Assembly: GCF_012113595.1 (NCBI RefSeq)
Contig: NZ_CP050831.1
Coordinates: forward strand, 3,286,001-3,350,000
Length of the DNA: 64,000 nt
Reading direction: 5' to 3'
From: Bacteroides faecium
Lineage (GTDB): Bacteria; Bacteroidota; Bacteroidia; Bacteroidales; Bacteroidaceae
The position numbers and the translations under genes are program-made. The notes beneath the pieces are model-generated. The model ran no database searches. It worked only from the letters and a program-made list of their open reading frames with translations, and had not been told where the DNA came from. This document shows positions 1-9,154 of this stretch, piece by piece. Numbering within the stretch: position 1 is the stretch's first letter; each line of letters begins with the position of its first letter.

Positions 1-3000
1 CCGGGTTTTCAAAGTTGTTGGAAATGATTTCTGTCGCCTTCTTGATAAGTTCCCGGTCGGCTTGGTTGACGGCAATATCCGTCACAGTGGCCGGCTGTTG
101 ATTTCTGAACTTCTCAATCAGCTTTCTTCGGCTTTTCACCAGATTGTTGCAGCGTGAGACGAGCAGTTTTACGTTAAACGGCTTCGTGATATAGTCGTCC
201 GCTTCATACATATATCCTTCTATCGTATATTCCACAGATGTCTGCGCAGTCAATAGTACGACAGGTATATGTGACAGGTTAACCGTGTTCTTTATCTTAT
301 AACACATTTCCTTTCCGGACATTTCGGGCATCATGACATCGCTTAGTACAATATCCGGCTGTATTGTCAACGCCTGTTCAAATCCCTCTTTTCCGTTTCC
401 GGCGGTATGTACTTCATAAATGGGATGAAATATTTCCTTCAGCATTTCCAGAATATCGTCGTTGTCCTCTACGATCAGTATGACCGGCTTTTCTGTGAGT
501 GTATGTTCTGCTGTTTCTTCTTCCAATGGCAGTTCCTCCAGTGGAATCAGCTCCGTGCTAATCATGCACGCCGATGTATTTTCCATTTGTAGCTGGTCCG
601 CTTTAAAATGGCTGTTGCCTGTTTTCAGGATTACGGTAAAACAGCTTCCTTCATCCACCTTACTTTCTACACGGATATTTCCTTGATGTAATTCCACGAT
701 ATTTTTGCTCAAGGTCAGTCCGATGCCCGTTCCCAAAGATAAATTGGATCTTTGTCCGTCTATCTGATAGAATTGGTCGAATATTTTATGGATTGACTCC
801 TGTGGGATACCGGTTCCGCTATCCTTGATTTGGAGCAATACCTGCTGGGAGTGCATGCGGATACTGACTGTGATATTTCCTTCTGCGGGAGTATATTTGA
901 AAGCGTTGGATAGTAGGTTGATAATAACTTTCTGCATCTGCACCGGGTCGAACCATAGATTAATATTTGGTTCGGAAGTCTCGAAACGATATGCGATGTG
1001 ATGCTTGAGTGCGTATTCATAGAATGACATGTAAACTTCCTTGGTGAAGACGACAATATCACGGCATTCCACCTTCAGTTTCAGATAACCCTGCTCTTGT
1101 TTACGGAAATCCAACAGCTCGGAGATGAGCGTGCGCATGTGGCTGGCGTTCTTATAAATACGCAGTAGACGGTTGTACATGGAGGGAGAGAGCTTGTTTA
1201 ATTGCAATAAGTTCTCTATTTGTCCGATGATAAGCGTTAGTGGAGTACGGAATTCGTGTGAGATATTTGTGAAGAAACGCAGCTTGACCTGGTTCATTTC
1301 TTTGATTCTTTCTTTTTCTTTCTTCTCAAATTCCAATGATGCTTTCAGTTTAGCTTGCCGGGTGTTAAAACGGATGATAGCATACAGTACAAGACAGAGA
1401 ATCAGTATATATAATAAATAGGCATAGAGATTGGCATAGAAAGGGGGGCGGATATAGATATGAAGCGAACGTTCACCACAGATTGTTTGCGAATCGTTTT
1501 TCTCGTGTACAGTCAGTTTATAATGTCCCGGGTCGAGGTTGGTATATACTATTTTCGGGGAGTGTAGCGGAAGCCATGCCCGGTCGAACCCTTCCAGTTG
1601 ATATTCATATTTGTACTTGTTTTGTGTATAATTGGAGGTGGCTACTTCCAGGATAAGACTGTTCTGATTGTGTGCCAACTTGATAGATTCCGTATAAGGC
1701 ATAGTTTGTGACAAGATGTGTGACTCATCTCCGGGTTGTATCACTTTATTGTTGATAATCAGTTGGTCGAAGTAGAATTGATGATCATTCGATGTGGGGA
1801 GATTCTGTATTCCCGGCAGAGAAACCAAGCCGTTGGTTCCACCGAGGAATAATTCTCCGCTTTGAGTAAAATAGATACATGAGCCTTGTCCGAAACTCAT
1901 ATATGGAATAACGTATGTATATGTGAGTTCCTTCTTTTCAGAATTCAGGCAGGAGATCCCCCGGTTGTGGAGTACGAACAATTCGTGTGAAGGCGATTCG
2001 GCGACATAATAGCAATAATTACTCATTAGAAGATTGTCCTCCATGGCGAAGCGGAAGAAAGAATCTGTTTCCGGTTCATACTTGAATAATCCGGATCCTG
2101 CCGTACTGAAGAATAATTCGCCCAAGTGGTTCTCGAAGATATGTAACACCTTGAAGCGTCCGATGTTATGTTCTTTTTTGAGGTCATGCCGGTAATTCTG
2201 TCTTTTTCCTGTCAACAGGTTCACCCGGGTCATTCCACCGTTGCCGTTGGCTAACCAGATATTGTCATTCCGGTCGATATGAAATGTTACATAAATATAG
2301 TCCTCTATAAGACTCCGGACGTCCGGCAGGGCGGATAACGGCTCGAAAGTTTCCGTTTCCGGATTCATGGCTACGATTCCTGCTTGGGTAGACAGGACGA
2401 GTTTTCCTTTATAGGGTTGTAAGTCATTTATCACATTGCTGGGTAAAGAGTTGGCTTTGTCGGGGATATTTTTGAGTGTATGTGCCGTTTTCTTTCGAGT
2501 ATCAAAGATCGTGAGTCCCCCTGTATGCGTACCGATATACAGTTGTCCGGTTTCTTTGCGCAGCCAGATACATTTCAGATTATTGTGCCCGATTCCAGAC
2601 AAGCCTCCCTTGTTGTGGACATATCGGGTGAATTGCCGGGTTTGCCGGTCTAAGAAATTCAGTCCTCCTCCTTCGGTACATATCCATAAATTATGTTCGG
2701 AATCTTCCTGCATTTTACCTACAACGGGGAAACTGAGTGCATGAGGAATATCGGGATTGGCTTCGTAGTAGCTGGTATGATCATCAGTGGGGTTGTAGTA
2801 GTTGACACCTCCGAAATAAGTCCCTATCCAGATTCCTCCTTGCGTATCTTTGTAGAGAGCGAAAATGGATGAGTGGCTCAAACTATGGGATATATTATTT
2901 TGATGAACATGATTCTCCCATACTTGTGTTGACGGGTTGTATTTATTCAGTCCATAAAATGTGCCGAACCACAGATTTCCTAAGTCATCTTCGATAGCAC

Positions 3001-3748
3001 AGCGCACATCGTTGTTCGATAATGAGTTGGTATTATCGGGAAGGTTGCGGAAGTTGAGGATAGAACCGTCGGGAGCCAGCCGATACACTCCCTGGTGGGA
3101 GGTACATATCCATAAGTTCTTTTGAGAATCCTGATAAAGACTTTGCACTTTGATGTCGGGCAGGAGAGAGTGTTGGCGTTCGGGTTGTGCACGGTCGATT
3201 CGTAGAAGTCCCTTGTTCATACCTATGTATATATATCCGTCATCAGTGCAGCAGATAGGTGAAGAAACTCTTATATTTTCTTTGAAAGTGGTGAGCAGGC
3301 GGATAGTAGAGTCTCCTTCCACCCGGAACTCCAGTTTGTTACGCCCGGCAATCCAAAGCGTATCGTTCTTGTAGTATATGTTGGAGACATTATTTGCGCG
3401 TAATTTATGAAACTGTTGTGTGCGGGTATTGTAGCACACCAAGTCATGCAGTGCCTGTATGTATACATTCCCTTTTTTATTGCCGCAAATGGCCATAATT
3501 TCATTTTCGGTCAGACCTATGTTGTCTTGGGAAGGGTGAAATACAGTGACGGACTGGCCATTATATCGATTGATTCCTTCAAAAGAACCAAACCATAATG
3601 CTCCCGTCTCATCTTGATAAATGGATATTATATTGACCTGTGACAAACCATCCTGCACGCTTAAATGTTTGAAATAAGCAGTGTTCGCATGGGTCGATAG
3701 AAGCAGAAGTAAAAAAGAAGCTACTAACAGAATCTTTTTTATTGCCAT
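1..3748 (-). CDS. Hybrid two-component system regulator (HTCS), C-terminus beyond window
   Basis: One-piece sensor and regulator of the kind that senses glycan fragments in the periplasm and switches on a polysaccharide utilisation locus. The frame is open from the ATG at 3748 to the window edge, 1249 residues. In order: signal peptide (1-22), two-component propeller repeats filling the periplasmic part (early motifs such as DGLSQVNI and GALWFGSFEGINRY), a Y_Y_Y domain near 690-765 (YTNLDPGHYKLTV), a membrane segment near 770-792, a histidine kinase with phospho-acceptor His831 in FFTNISHEFRTPLTLI, N-box NLLSNAFKYT and G-box DSGTGIPQ, then a receiver with VLIVEDNDD, Asp1137 in LSDVMMPEM and Lys1189 in YITKPF. 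The AraC-type DNA-binding domain expected at the end lies off the left edge. It starts 10 bases after the stop of the upstream gene on the same strand. Its target locus is not visible here. Confidence 0.95.
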   Translation of the reverse strand, partial: MAIKKILLVASFLLLLLSTHANTAYFKHLSVQDGLSQVNIISIYQDETGALWFGSFEGINRYNGQSVTVFHPSQDNIGLTENEIMAICGNKKGNVYIQALHDLVCYNTRTQQFHKLRANNVSNIYYKNDTLWIAGRNKLEFRVEGDSTIRLLTTFKENIRVSSPICCTDDGYIYIGMNKGLLRIDRAQPERQHSLLPDIKVQSLYQDSQKNLWICTSHQGVYRLAPDGSILNFRNLPDNTNSLSNNDVRCAIEDDLGNLWFGTFYGLNKYNPSTQVWENHVHQNNISHSLSHSSIFALYKDTQGGIWIGTYFGGVNYYNPTDDHTSYYEANPDIPHALSFPVVGKMQEDSEHNLWICTEGGGLNFLDRQTRQFTRYVHNKGGLSGIGHNNLKCIWLRKETGQLYIGTHTGGLTIFDTRKKTAHTLKNIPDKANSLPSNVINDLQPYKGKLVLSTQAGIVAMNPETETFEPLSALPDVRSLIEDYIYVTFHIDRNDNIWLANGNGGMTRVNLLTGKRQNYRHDLKKEHNIGRFKVLHIFENHLGELFFSTAGSGLFKYEPETDSFFRFAMEDNLLMSNYCYYVAESPSHELFVLHNRGISCLNSEKKELTYTYVIPYMSFGQGSCIYFTQSGELFLGGTNGLVSLPGIQNLPTSNDHQFYFDQLIINNKVIQPGDESHILSQTMPYTESIKLAHNQNSLILEVATSNYTQNKYKYEYQLEGFDRAWLPLHSPKIVYTNLDPGHYKLTVHEKNDSQTICGERSLHIYIRPPFYANLYAYLLYILILCLVLYAIIRFNTRQAKLKASLEFEKKEKERIKEMNQVKLRFFTNISHEFRTPLTLIIGQIENLLQLNKLSPSMYNRLLRIYKNASHMRTLISELLDFRKQEQGYLKLKVECRDIVVFTKEVYMSFYEYALKHHIAYRFETSEPNINLWFDPVQMQKVIINLLSNAFKYTPAEGNITVSIRMHSQQVLLQIKDSGTGIPQESIHKIFDQFYQIDGQRSNLSLGTGIGLTLSKNIVELHQGNIRVESKVDEGSCFTVILKTGNSHFKADQLQMENTSACMISTELIPLEELPLEEETAEHTLTEKPVILIVEDNDDILEMLKEIFHPIYEVHTAGNGKEGFEQALTIQPDIVLSDVMMPEMSGKEMCYKIKNTVNLSHIPVVLLTAQTSVEYTIEGYMYEADDYITKPFNVKLLVSRCNNLVKSRRKLIEKFRNQQPATVTDIAVNQADRELIKKATEIISNNFENP

Positions 3749-3758
3749 ATATTAGATT

Positions 3759-4205
3759 TTACTTTTCCAGCAACTCTTTCAGAAAATCATCCAACTCTTT
3801 ATCCAATCCTTTCAGTAGCTCGTCATTCACCAGTATCGTATCGTCGTCTACCAGCAACAGTTCAGCCACCGTTTCTTTATCTTCATCTACCAGAACGAAC
3901 GAGTAAGGTTTCAGAATCGTTACCTTGTCGAAGTCACCCGCATCTTTCATCCTGCAGAGGATATTGCGCAGGGAAGGTTCTACATTTTCCAGAAAATCAT
4001 CACTGTCATACGTAGTCCATTCTTCTATCATGATGTTTGCCAATTCTACATCATCATCATTGTAAATAGTAAGTTGTCCCGAAGTCTGGTCCGGTTGAAG
4101 ATGGATGTCAGTAACAGTCGTTTGTTCACAGTTACATGTATATTTAGCGACCGCTTTTTGGATAGCCGCTTCGATAATAGATAGTGATTGTTGGCTCAAT
4201 TTCAT
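3759..4205 (-). CDS. Conserved hypothetical acidic protein, 148 aa
   Basis: No function recognised. The protein has no signal peptide or membrane segment and is strongly acidic, with many Asp and Glu runs (YNDDDVELANIMIEEW, ELDDFLKELLEK). It has a CNC motif near residue 24 and one more cysteine near 84. A -7-like box lies at 4228-4235, just upstream, so it probably has its own promoter although the lipoprotein gene precedes it by 61 bases on the same strand. The intact frame, the RBS-like GGAACCC stretch before ATG and Bacteroides-like codon use support a real gene. Probably cytoplasmic. Confidence 0.8.
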   Translation of the reverse strand: MKLSQQSLSIIEAAIQKAVAKYTCNCEQTTVTDIHLQPDQTSGQLTIYNDDDVELANIMIEEWTTYDSDDFLENVEPSLRNILCRMKDAGDFDKVTILKPYSFVLVDEDKETVAELLLVDDDTILVNDELLKGLDKELDDFLKELLEK

Positions 4206-4227
4206 GGGTTCCTTCTTTTTATTAGTT

Positions 4228-4235
4228 CAAAGGTA
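4228..4235 (-). promoter_or_regulatory. -7 box of the 148-aa gene
   Basis: Minus-strand TACCTTTG fits the Bacteroides TAnnTTTG consensus and lies 23 bases before the start codon at 4205. No clear -33 TTTG is seen at the usual distance. Confidence 0.5.
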
Positions 4236-4266
4236 TAAAAAAAATAAGATTTGATACACGATTTCC

Positions 4267-5373
4267 TTAAAAATCGTCATTAAATCGACTCATTTGCATC
4301 TTTAACTTAGGCAATTGGCTGTTTCTCTCCTTCAACTCCGCCAAATACAGGCTGGTGAGATAATAATTCGGCACATCGTCAATGGTGGCATGCATATTCT
4401 CCGATACATTTTTTTTCTCAATCTTCTTGGCTAGCTGCTGTGCTTTTTCAGCCCATTCCTGTGCTTGGGGCAGGCTGTCTTTCATCTCATAGTAAACCGC
4501 GATATTAAGAGCAGCCCGCATCTTCTTCTTTTCACTTTTCGTACCTTCGAAAGCCTGGCGCCAAAGTTCGTATGCGTCATCCCACGAATTTTCGCGTACA
4601 TAAACGGCTGCGTCCCGCATCGGTACCGAACCGCCGGTATATAGATACCGTGTTCCTTTTTTCCACACCGGAACAATATACTTCACCGGAATCGTTCCTG
4701 CAAATTCGGCAGCTTCCTGCAACATCTCCTTGTCGGGAATCATATGCGTGGCAGCTTCTACTGCCGAAGCACCGAATTCTTCCCAAAAGATACTGTCGTT
4801 AGGGTGAAGCGTATTCATCGGTCTGCTCCGTTCGGGCAGGTAAATTCTGACAGTAGGATAAGCCTTGACATCCACAGCTCCTTGAAAACAATTGAACTCA
4901 TCCAGATAACGGACAGTCTTCGTCGCTTTGAGTTGCAGATTTTCTACGGCAATGATTAAATCCACATTCAAATCCGAAGCCAGTTTGCGGACTTCTTCCT
5001 GACTCAACGTACTTTCACGAGCCAACTTGTCGTTTGCCCGCAAAGCGGAATCACAAATCACCACTTCATCAAAGTAGTTCTGATGCGCAATCTCTTCAGC
5101 CAGCGACTCTGTTGCGACTTTAGTATCTCCGTTCACATAAGCCGTTGCGCGGCTTACTATCGGCGAGTTCTCTTTGATTTTATCAGATTGCGTTATCAGT
5201 TTGTTATCCGGCGTACTGCTGGTATTATTCACGACTGCCACTTTCCGAAGTTGAGGCGGAAAACTCAGGTCGGCAGCTTGCAGATAATCAATGGAAATCT
5301 GCTCCAGACTTTGGCAACTGCTCAATGCCAACAGGAACAAAGAAACGAAAGCCAGTGAATAAGATTTTGCCAT
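4267..5373 (-). CDS. Lipoprotein with TPR-like C-terminus (DUF6340-type), 368 aa
   Basis: Predicted envelope lipoprotein of unknown function. The N-terminus is a lipoprotein signal peptide ending in lipobox LALSSC (Cys20). The following SLEQISIDYL and FPPQLRKVAVVNN segments match my memory of the DUF6340 family of Bacteroides. A middle domain (residues 90-200) resembles proteins that compare dates or compute values from named members, but no catalytic motif is seen. The C-terminal third (about 265-345) is helical and TPR-like (DAYELWRQAFEG, MRAALNIAVYYEMKDSLPQAQEWAEKAQQL). No acidic surface-export signal directly follows the cysteine, so it may face the periplasm. It has a -7 box at 5400-5407. 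Confidence 0.8.
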   Translation of the reverse strand: MAKSYSLAFVSLFLLALSSCQSLEQISIDYLQAADLSFPPQLRKVAVVNNTSSTPDNKLITQSDKIKENSPIVSRATAYVNGDTKVATESLAEEIAHQNYFDEVVICDSALRANDKLARESTLSQEEVRKLASDLNVDLIIAVENLQLKATKTVRYLDEFNCFQGAVDVKAYPTVRIYLPERSRPMNTLHPNDSIFWEEFGASAVEAATHMIPDKEMLQEAAEFAGTIPVKYIVPVWKKGTRYLYTGGSVPMRDAAVYVRENSWDDAYELWRQAFEGTKSEKKKMRAALNIAVYYEMKDSLPQAQEWAEKAQQLAKKIEKKNVSENMHATIDDVPNYYLTSLYLAELKERNSQLPKLKMQMSRFNDDF

Positions 5374-5399
5374 AGTTTTGTTCTATTTAGTAATTTGAA

Positions 5400-5407
5400 C
5401 AAAAGTA
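5400..5407 (-). promoter_or_regulatory. -7 box of the 368-aa lipoprotein gene
   Basis: Minus-strand TACTTTTG matches TAnnTTTG and ends 27 bases before the start codon. The -33 element is not obvious. Confidence 0.45.
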
Positions 5408-5423
5408 CTATTTTGAAAGAATA

Positions 5424-5466
5424 AAAGAAAGTCTCAAACAGTTTTTAACCGTTTGAGACTTTCTTT
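5424..5466. terminator. Strong symmetrical hairpin, possible bidirectional terminator
   Basis: A perfect 16-bp inverted repeat (arms 5424-5439 and 5451-5466, starting AAAGAAAGTCTC) with an 11-base loop. Both strands end in a U-rich run. It sits between the lipoprotein promoter and secA's 3' end, so it may stop read-through from secA. Confidence 0.6.
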
Positions 5467-5558
5467 TATATATAATGCTTTTGAAAAATATCAGACAACA
5501 AATGACAAAGGATGATAGGCCTTTCTGTATGTCTTGTCAGAAAATATAGCAAAAAACT

Positions 5559-5645
5559 CCATCCTGATGGTGAATTCGCCGTTGGGCAATGACAAAATCA
5601 CCGTTGGGCAATCGTGAAATCATCGTTGCCCAACGGTGATTTTAC
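5559..5645. repeat. 22-bp palindrome ladder A
   Basis: Three units start at 5580, 5602 and 5624, each beginning with CGTTG and exactly 22 bases apart; a fourth, diverged unit (CCATCCTGATGG) precedes them at 5559. Two units read CGTTGGGCAAT and the third reads CGTTGCCCAACGG. Arms 5594-5611 and 5626-5643 form an 18-bp perfect inverted repeat. Together with the hairpins at 5424-5466 and 5670-5703 this explains most of the 355-base gap 5374-5728; no gene is seen in it. Confidence 0.75.
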
Positions 5646-5669
5646 CTTATATTACTAAGAATGTAAAAA

Positions 5670-5703
5670 AAGAGGGTGTGTTGTTTTTTGAACACACCCT
5701 CTT
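5670..5703 (-). terminator. secA intrinsic terminator
   Basis: A perfect 13-bp stem (5670-5682 with 5691-5703, AAGAGGGTGTGTT) is followed on the minus strand by a run of six T residues. It lies 26 bases after the secA stop codon. Confidence 0.85.
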
Positions 5704-5728
5704 GAAAGAATAAAGTGAAGTAAATTAT

Positions 5729-8700
5729 TTAAGCGTTCTTACCGTGGCAGTTTTTGTACTTCTTACCGCTTCCGCAAGGACAAGGATCATTACGTCCTAC
5801 AGTCTTTTCCGCACGGATCGGTTCACGTTTCTGCTGTTCGCGAGTATCTTGGTTGGCAGCAGCCTGCTGATTAGGATCATTCAAGTCCTGCTTGTTTTCA
5901 CGATACTTGCTCATGTCCTGACGTTGTTCGGGAGCAGCCTGGCGTACTTCTACACGGCGTGCGGCTTGTTCGTCCGGAGCTTCCTGTACAGGAATTTGTC
6001 CGCGCATCAGGATAGATACGGTCTGATTATTAATCTTGTTGACCATTGCGTCAAACAACGTAACAGACTCCAGTTTGTAAATCAACAGCGGGTCTTTCTG
6101 CTCGTAGCTGGCATTCTGTACAGAATGTTTCAGTTCGTCCAGCTCGCGCAAGTTCTCTTTCCATGATTCGTCGATTACGTGAAGCAGGATTGATTTCTCG
6201 AACGATTTCACCACCTCTTTGGATTCCGATTCGTAAGCCGCTTTCAGATTACAGGAGATGTTGTACATACGTTTGCCGTCCGTGATAGGAATCAGGATGT
6301 TCTCATACATATGTCCCTGGTTCTCATATACCTGCTTGATAACCGGGTTGGCAATCTGAGCCAGACGTTCGGTCTTGCGCTTGAAGTTCTCCATCGCAAT
6401 ATTGAAGGTCTTTTCGGCCAACACCTCTTTTTTCTCGTTACGGAACTCATCTTCTGTGAACGGAGTCTCCATAGCCAATGTCTGAAGCAGTTCCATCTGA
6501 CAACCTTCGAAATCATTATTTTCGATAGCGTTGGCGCAACGGTCCCAAATCATATTCACAATATCCATGCCGATACGTTCGCCCATCAATGCATGGCGAC
6601 GTTTTGTGTAAACAACGGTACGCTGCTTGTTCATTACGTCATCATACTCCAACAGACGTTTACGGATACCGAAGTTGTTTTCTTCCACCTTCTTCTGAGC
6701 ACGCTCGATAGAATTGGAAATCATCTTGTGCTCGATCATTTCGCCTTCCTGGAAACCGAGTTTATCCATAACGCTTGCGATACGGTCGGAAGAGAACAGA
6801 CGCATCAAGTCATCTTCCAGTGACACGAAGAACACGGAAGAACCCGGGTCGCCCTGACGTCCTGCACGACCACGCAACTGGCGGTCTACACGACGGGATT
6901 CGTGACGTTCTGTACCGATGATTGCCAAACCGCCCGCAGCTTTCACTTCCGGACTCAGCTTGATGTCGGTACCACGACCCGCCATATTGGTAGCGATTGT
7001 CACTGCGCAGCTGAAACCGGCTTTCGCTACAATCTCAGCTTCTTTCTGGTGCAACTTCGCATTCAATACGCTGTGCTCAATCTTACGCATGGTAAGCATC
7101 TTGCTCAGCATTTCGGAGATTTCTACCGAGGTAGTACCTACCAGTACCGGACGTCCTGCTTGAACCAACTGCTCGATTTCTTCGATTACAGCTTTATATT
7201 TTTCACGTTTAGTCTTGTAAACGCGGTCATTCATATCTTTTCTTGAAATCGGGCGGTTAGTCGGGATAACGACAACATCCAGTTTGTAGATGTCCCAAAG
7301 TTCGCCTGCTTCCGTTTCGGCAGTACCGGTCATACCGGACAACTTGTGATACATACGGAAGTAGTTCTGCAAAGTAATCGTGGCAAAAGTCTGCGTGGCA
7401 GCTTCCACTTTCACATTTTCTTTAGCTTCAATAGCCTGATGTAAACCGTCAGAGTAACGGCGACCTTCCATGATACGGCCAGTCTGTTCGTCTACGATCT
7501 TCACTTGTCCGTCGATAACTACATATTCGTCGTCTTTTTCGAACATCGTGTAAGCCTTCAGTAACTGGTTGATCGTGTGCACGCGTTCCGATTTAACCGC
7601 ATAGTTAGTCAGTAGCTCATCCTTCTTTTGAAGTTTTTCTTCGTTAGTCAGATTCGGCACATTTTCCAGTTCCGAGAGTTGTCCGGCGATGTCAGGAAGT
7701 ACGAACAAGGTCGGATCTTCAGAATTACCGGTAATCAGGTCTACACCCTTATCTGTCAAGTCTACACTATTCAACTTCTCGTCGATAACGAAATACAACG
7801 GGTCAGTCACTTCGTGCATACGCTTGTTGTTCTGCTCCATGTAGATTTCTTCCGTCTTGAGCATACCGGCCTTGATACCCTGTTCACTAAGGAACTTGAT
7901 TAAAGCCTTGTTCTTCGGCAGACATTTATGGCTACGATATAAGGAAAGGAATCCTTCTTCCACCTCTTTCTTGTCATTCGATGCGATCAGTTTCTTGGCT
8001 TCCGACAGGTATTTGGTTGCCAATACCTTCTGTGCTTCTACCAGGCGTTCTACCAACGGGCGGAGTTGCTCGAACAGTTGGTCGTCACCCTTCGGCACAG
8101 GACCGGAGATAATCAACGGAGTACGTGCGTCGTCAATCAATACGGAGTCAACCTCATCGACGATGGCATAGTTGTGCGGACGCTGTACCAAGTCTTTCGG
8201 ACTGATAGCCATATTGTCACGCAGGTAGTCGAAACCGAATTCGTTGTTCGTTCCGAAAGTAATATCAGCCATATATGCCTGACGGCGTGCGTCGGAGTTC
8301 GGCTGATGACGGTCGATACAATCTACGCTCAAACCGTGGAACATATAAAGAGGACCCATCCATTCGGAGTCACGTTTTGCCAGATAATCATTCACGGTTA
8401 CCACGTGCACACCGTTTCCGGTCAATGCGTTCAGGAATACCGGGAGAGTAGCTACCAACGTCTTACCTTCACCGGTTGCCATTTCCGCAATCTTACCTTT
8501 ATGCAGAACGACACCACCAAACAACTGTACGTCATAGTGAACCATATTCCACACCGTGTCGTTGCCGCCGGCTAGCCAGTGATTCTGATAAATCGCTTTG
8601 TCACCTTCGATGCGTACAAAATCCTTTGTAGCAGCAAGCTGACGGTCAAAATCCGTAGCAGTCACTACGATTTCTTCATTTTCTGCGAAACGTTTGGCAG

Positions 8701-9049
8701 TTGACTTCACGATGGAGAAAGCAACGGGCAGAACTTCGTCCAGTGCTTTTTCATATTTTTCCAGAATTTCTTTTTCTGTTTTATCTATTTGTGCAAAGAC
8801 TTCTTCGCGGTCTTCCAGTTCGATACTTTCGATACTCGCTTTCAACTCTTCCACTTTCGCACGTTCGGCGGCAGCCGATTCAAAGATGTATTTTTTGATT
8901 TCTTCCGTTTTGGCGCGGAGTGCGTCGTTGTCCAGTTTTTCAATCTCCGGGTAAGCAGCTTTGATTTTCTCTACCCAGGGTTTGATTTCTTTCATGTCTC
9001 GCGTGGATTTGTTTCCGAAAATCGAGCTTAAAATTTCATTAAATCCCAT
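5729..9049 (-). CDS. secA: Preprotein translocase ATPase SecA
   Basis: Motor of the Sec pathway: couples ATP hydrolysis to pushing unfolded preproteins through SecYEG at the inner membrane. At 1106 aa it is longer than the E. coli protein, as usual for Bacteroidota. Seen in order: Walker A MATGEGKTLVATLP, Walker B/DEAD region VDEVDSVLIDDARTPLIISG, the second RecA-like domain with TNMAGRGTDIKL and RQLRGRAGRQGDPGSS, the helical scaffold, and the C-terminal zinc-binding NDPCPCGSGKKYKNCHG. A Gln/Ala-rich linker precedes the zinc motif. A -7 box lies at 9094-9101 and a clear terminator at 5670-5703, so it is probably transcribed alone. Confidence 0.98.
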   Translation of the reverse strand: MGFNEILSSIFGNKSTRDMKEIKPWVEKIKAAYPEIEKLDNDALRAKTEEIKKYIFESAAAERAKVEELKASIESIELEDREEVFAQIDKTEKEILEKYEKALDEVLPVAFSIVKSTAKRFAENEEIVVTATDFDRQLAATKDFVRIEGDKAIYQNHWLAGGNDTVWNMVHYDVQLFGGVVLHKGKIAEMATGEGKTLVATLPVFLNALTGNGVHVVTVNDYLAKRDSEWMGPLYMFHGLSVDCIDRHQPNSDARRQAYMADITFGTNNEFGFDYLRDNMAISPKDLVQRPHNYAIVDEVDSVLIDDARTPLIISGPVPKGDDQLFEQLRPLVERLVEAQKVLATKYLSEAKKLIASNDKKEVEEGFLSLYRSHKCLPKNKALIKFLSEQGIKAGMLKTEEIYMEQNNKRMHEVTDPLYFVIDEKLNSVDLTDKGVDLITGNSEDPTLFVLPDIAGQLSELENVPNLTNEEKLQKKDELLTNYAVKSERVHTINQLLKAYTMFEKDDEYVVIDGQVKIVDEQTGRIMEGRRYSDGLHQAIEAKENVKVEAATQTFATITLQNYFRMYHKLSGMTGTAETEAGELWDIYKLDVVVIPTNRPISRKDMNDRVYKTKREKYKAVIEEIEQLVQAGRPVLVGTTSVEISEMLSKMLTMRKIEHSVLNAKLHQKEAEIVAKAGFSCAVTIATNMAGRGTDIKLSPEVKAAGGLAIIGTERHESRRVDRQLRGRAGRQGDPGSSVFFVSLEDDLMRLFSSDRIASVMDKLGFQEGEMIEHKMISNSIERAQKKVEENNFGIRKRLLEYDDVMNKQRTVVYTKRRHALMGERIGMDIVNMIWDRCANAIENNDFEGCQMELLQTLAMETPFTEDEFRNEKKEVLAEKTFNIAMENFKRKTERLAQIANPVIKQVYENQGHMYENILIPITDGKRMYNISCNLKAAYESESKEVVKSFEKSILLHVIDESWKENLRELDELKHSVQNASYEQKDPLLIYKLESVTLFDAMVNKINNQTVSILMRGQIPVQEAPDEQAARRVEVRQAAPEQRQDMSKYRENKQDLNDPNQQAAANQDTREQQKREPIRAEKTVGRNDPCPCGSGKKYKNCHGKNA

Positions 9050-9093
9050 TTGTATAAGTATGTTTATTATTTATCTATTTAAAATTTCTTGCG

Positions 9094-9101
9094 CAAAGTT
9101 A
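9094..9101 (-). promoter_or_regulatory. -7 box of secA
   Basis: Minus-strand TAACTTTG matches TAnnTTTG, 44 bases before the secA start codon. No convincing -33 TTTG. Confidence 0.6.
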
Positions 9102-9154
9102 CATTAAAATGCTGATTTATTAATGTTTTGCACCCTGTTTTTATGAGTAAACTT

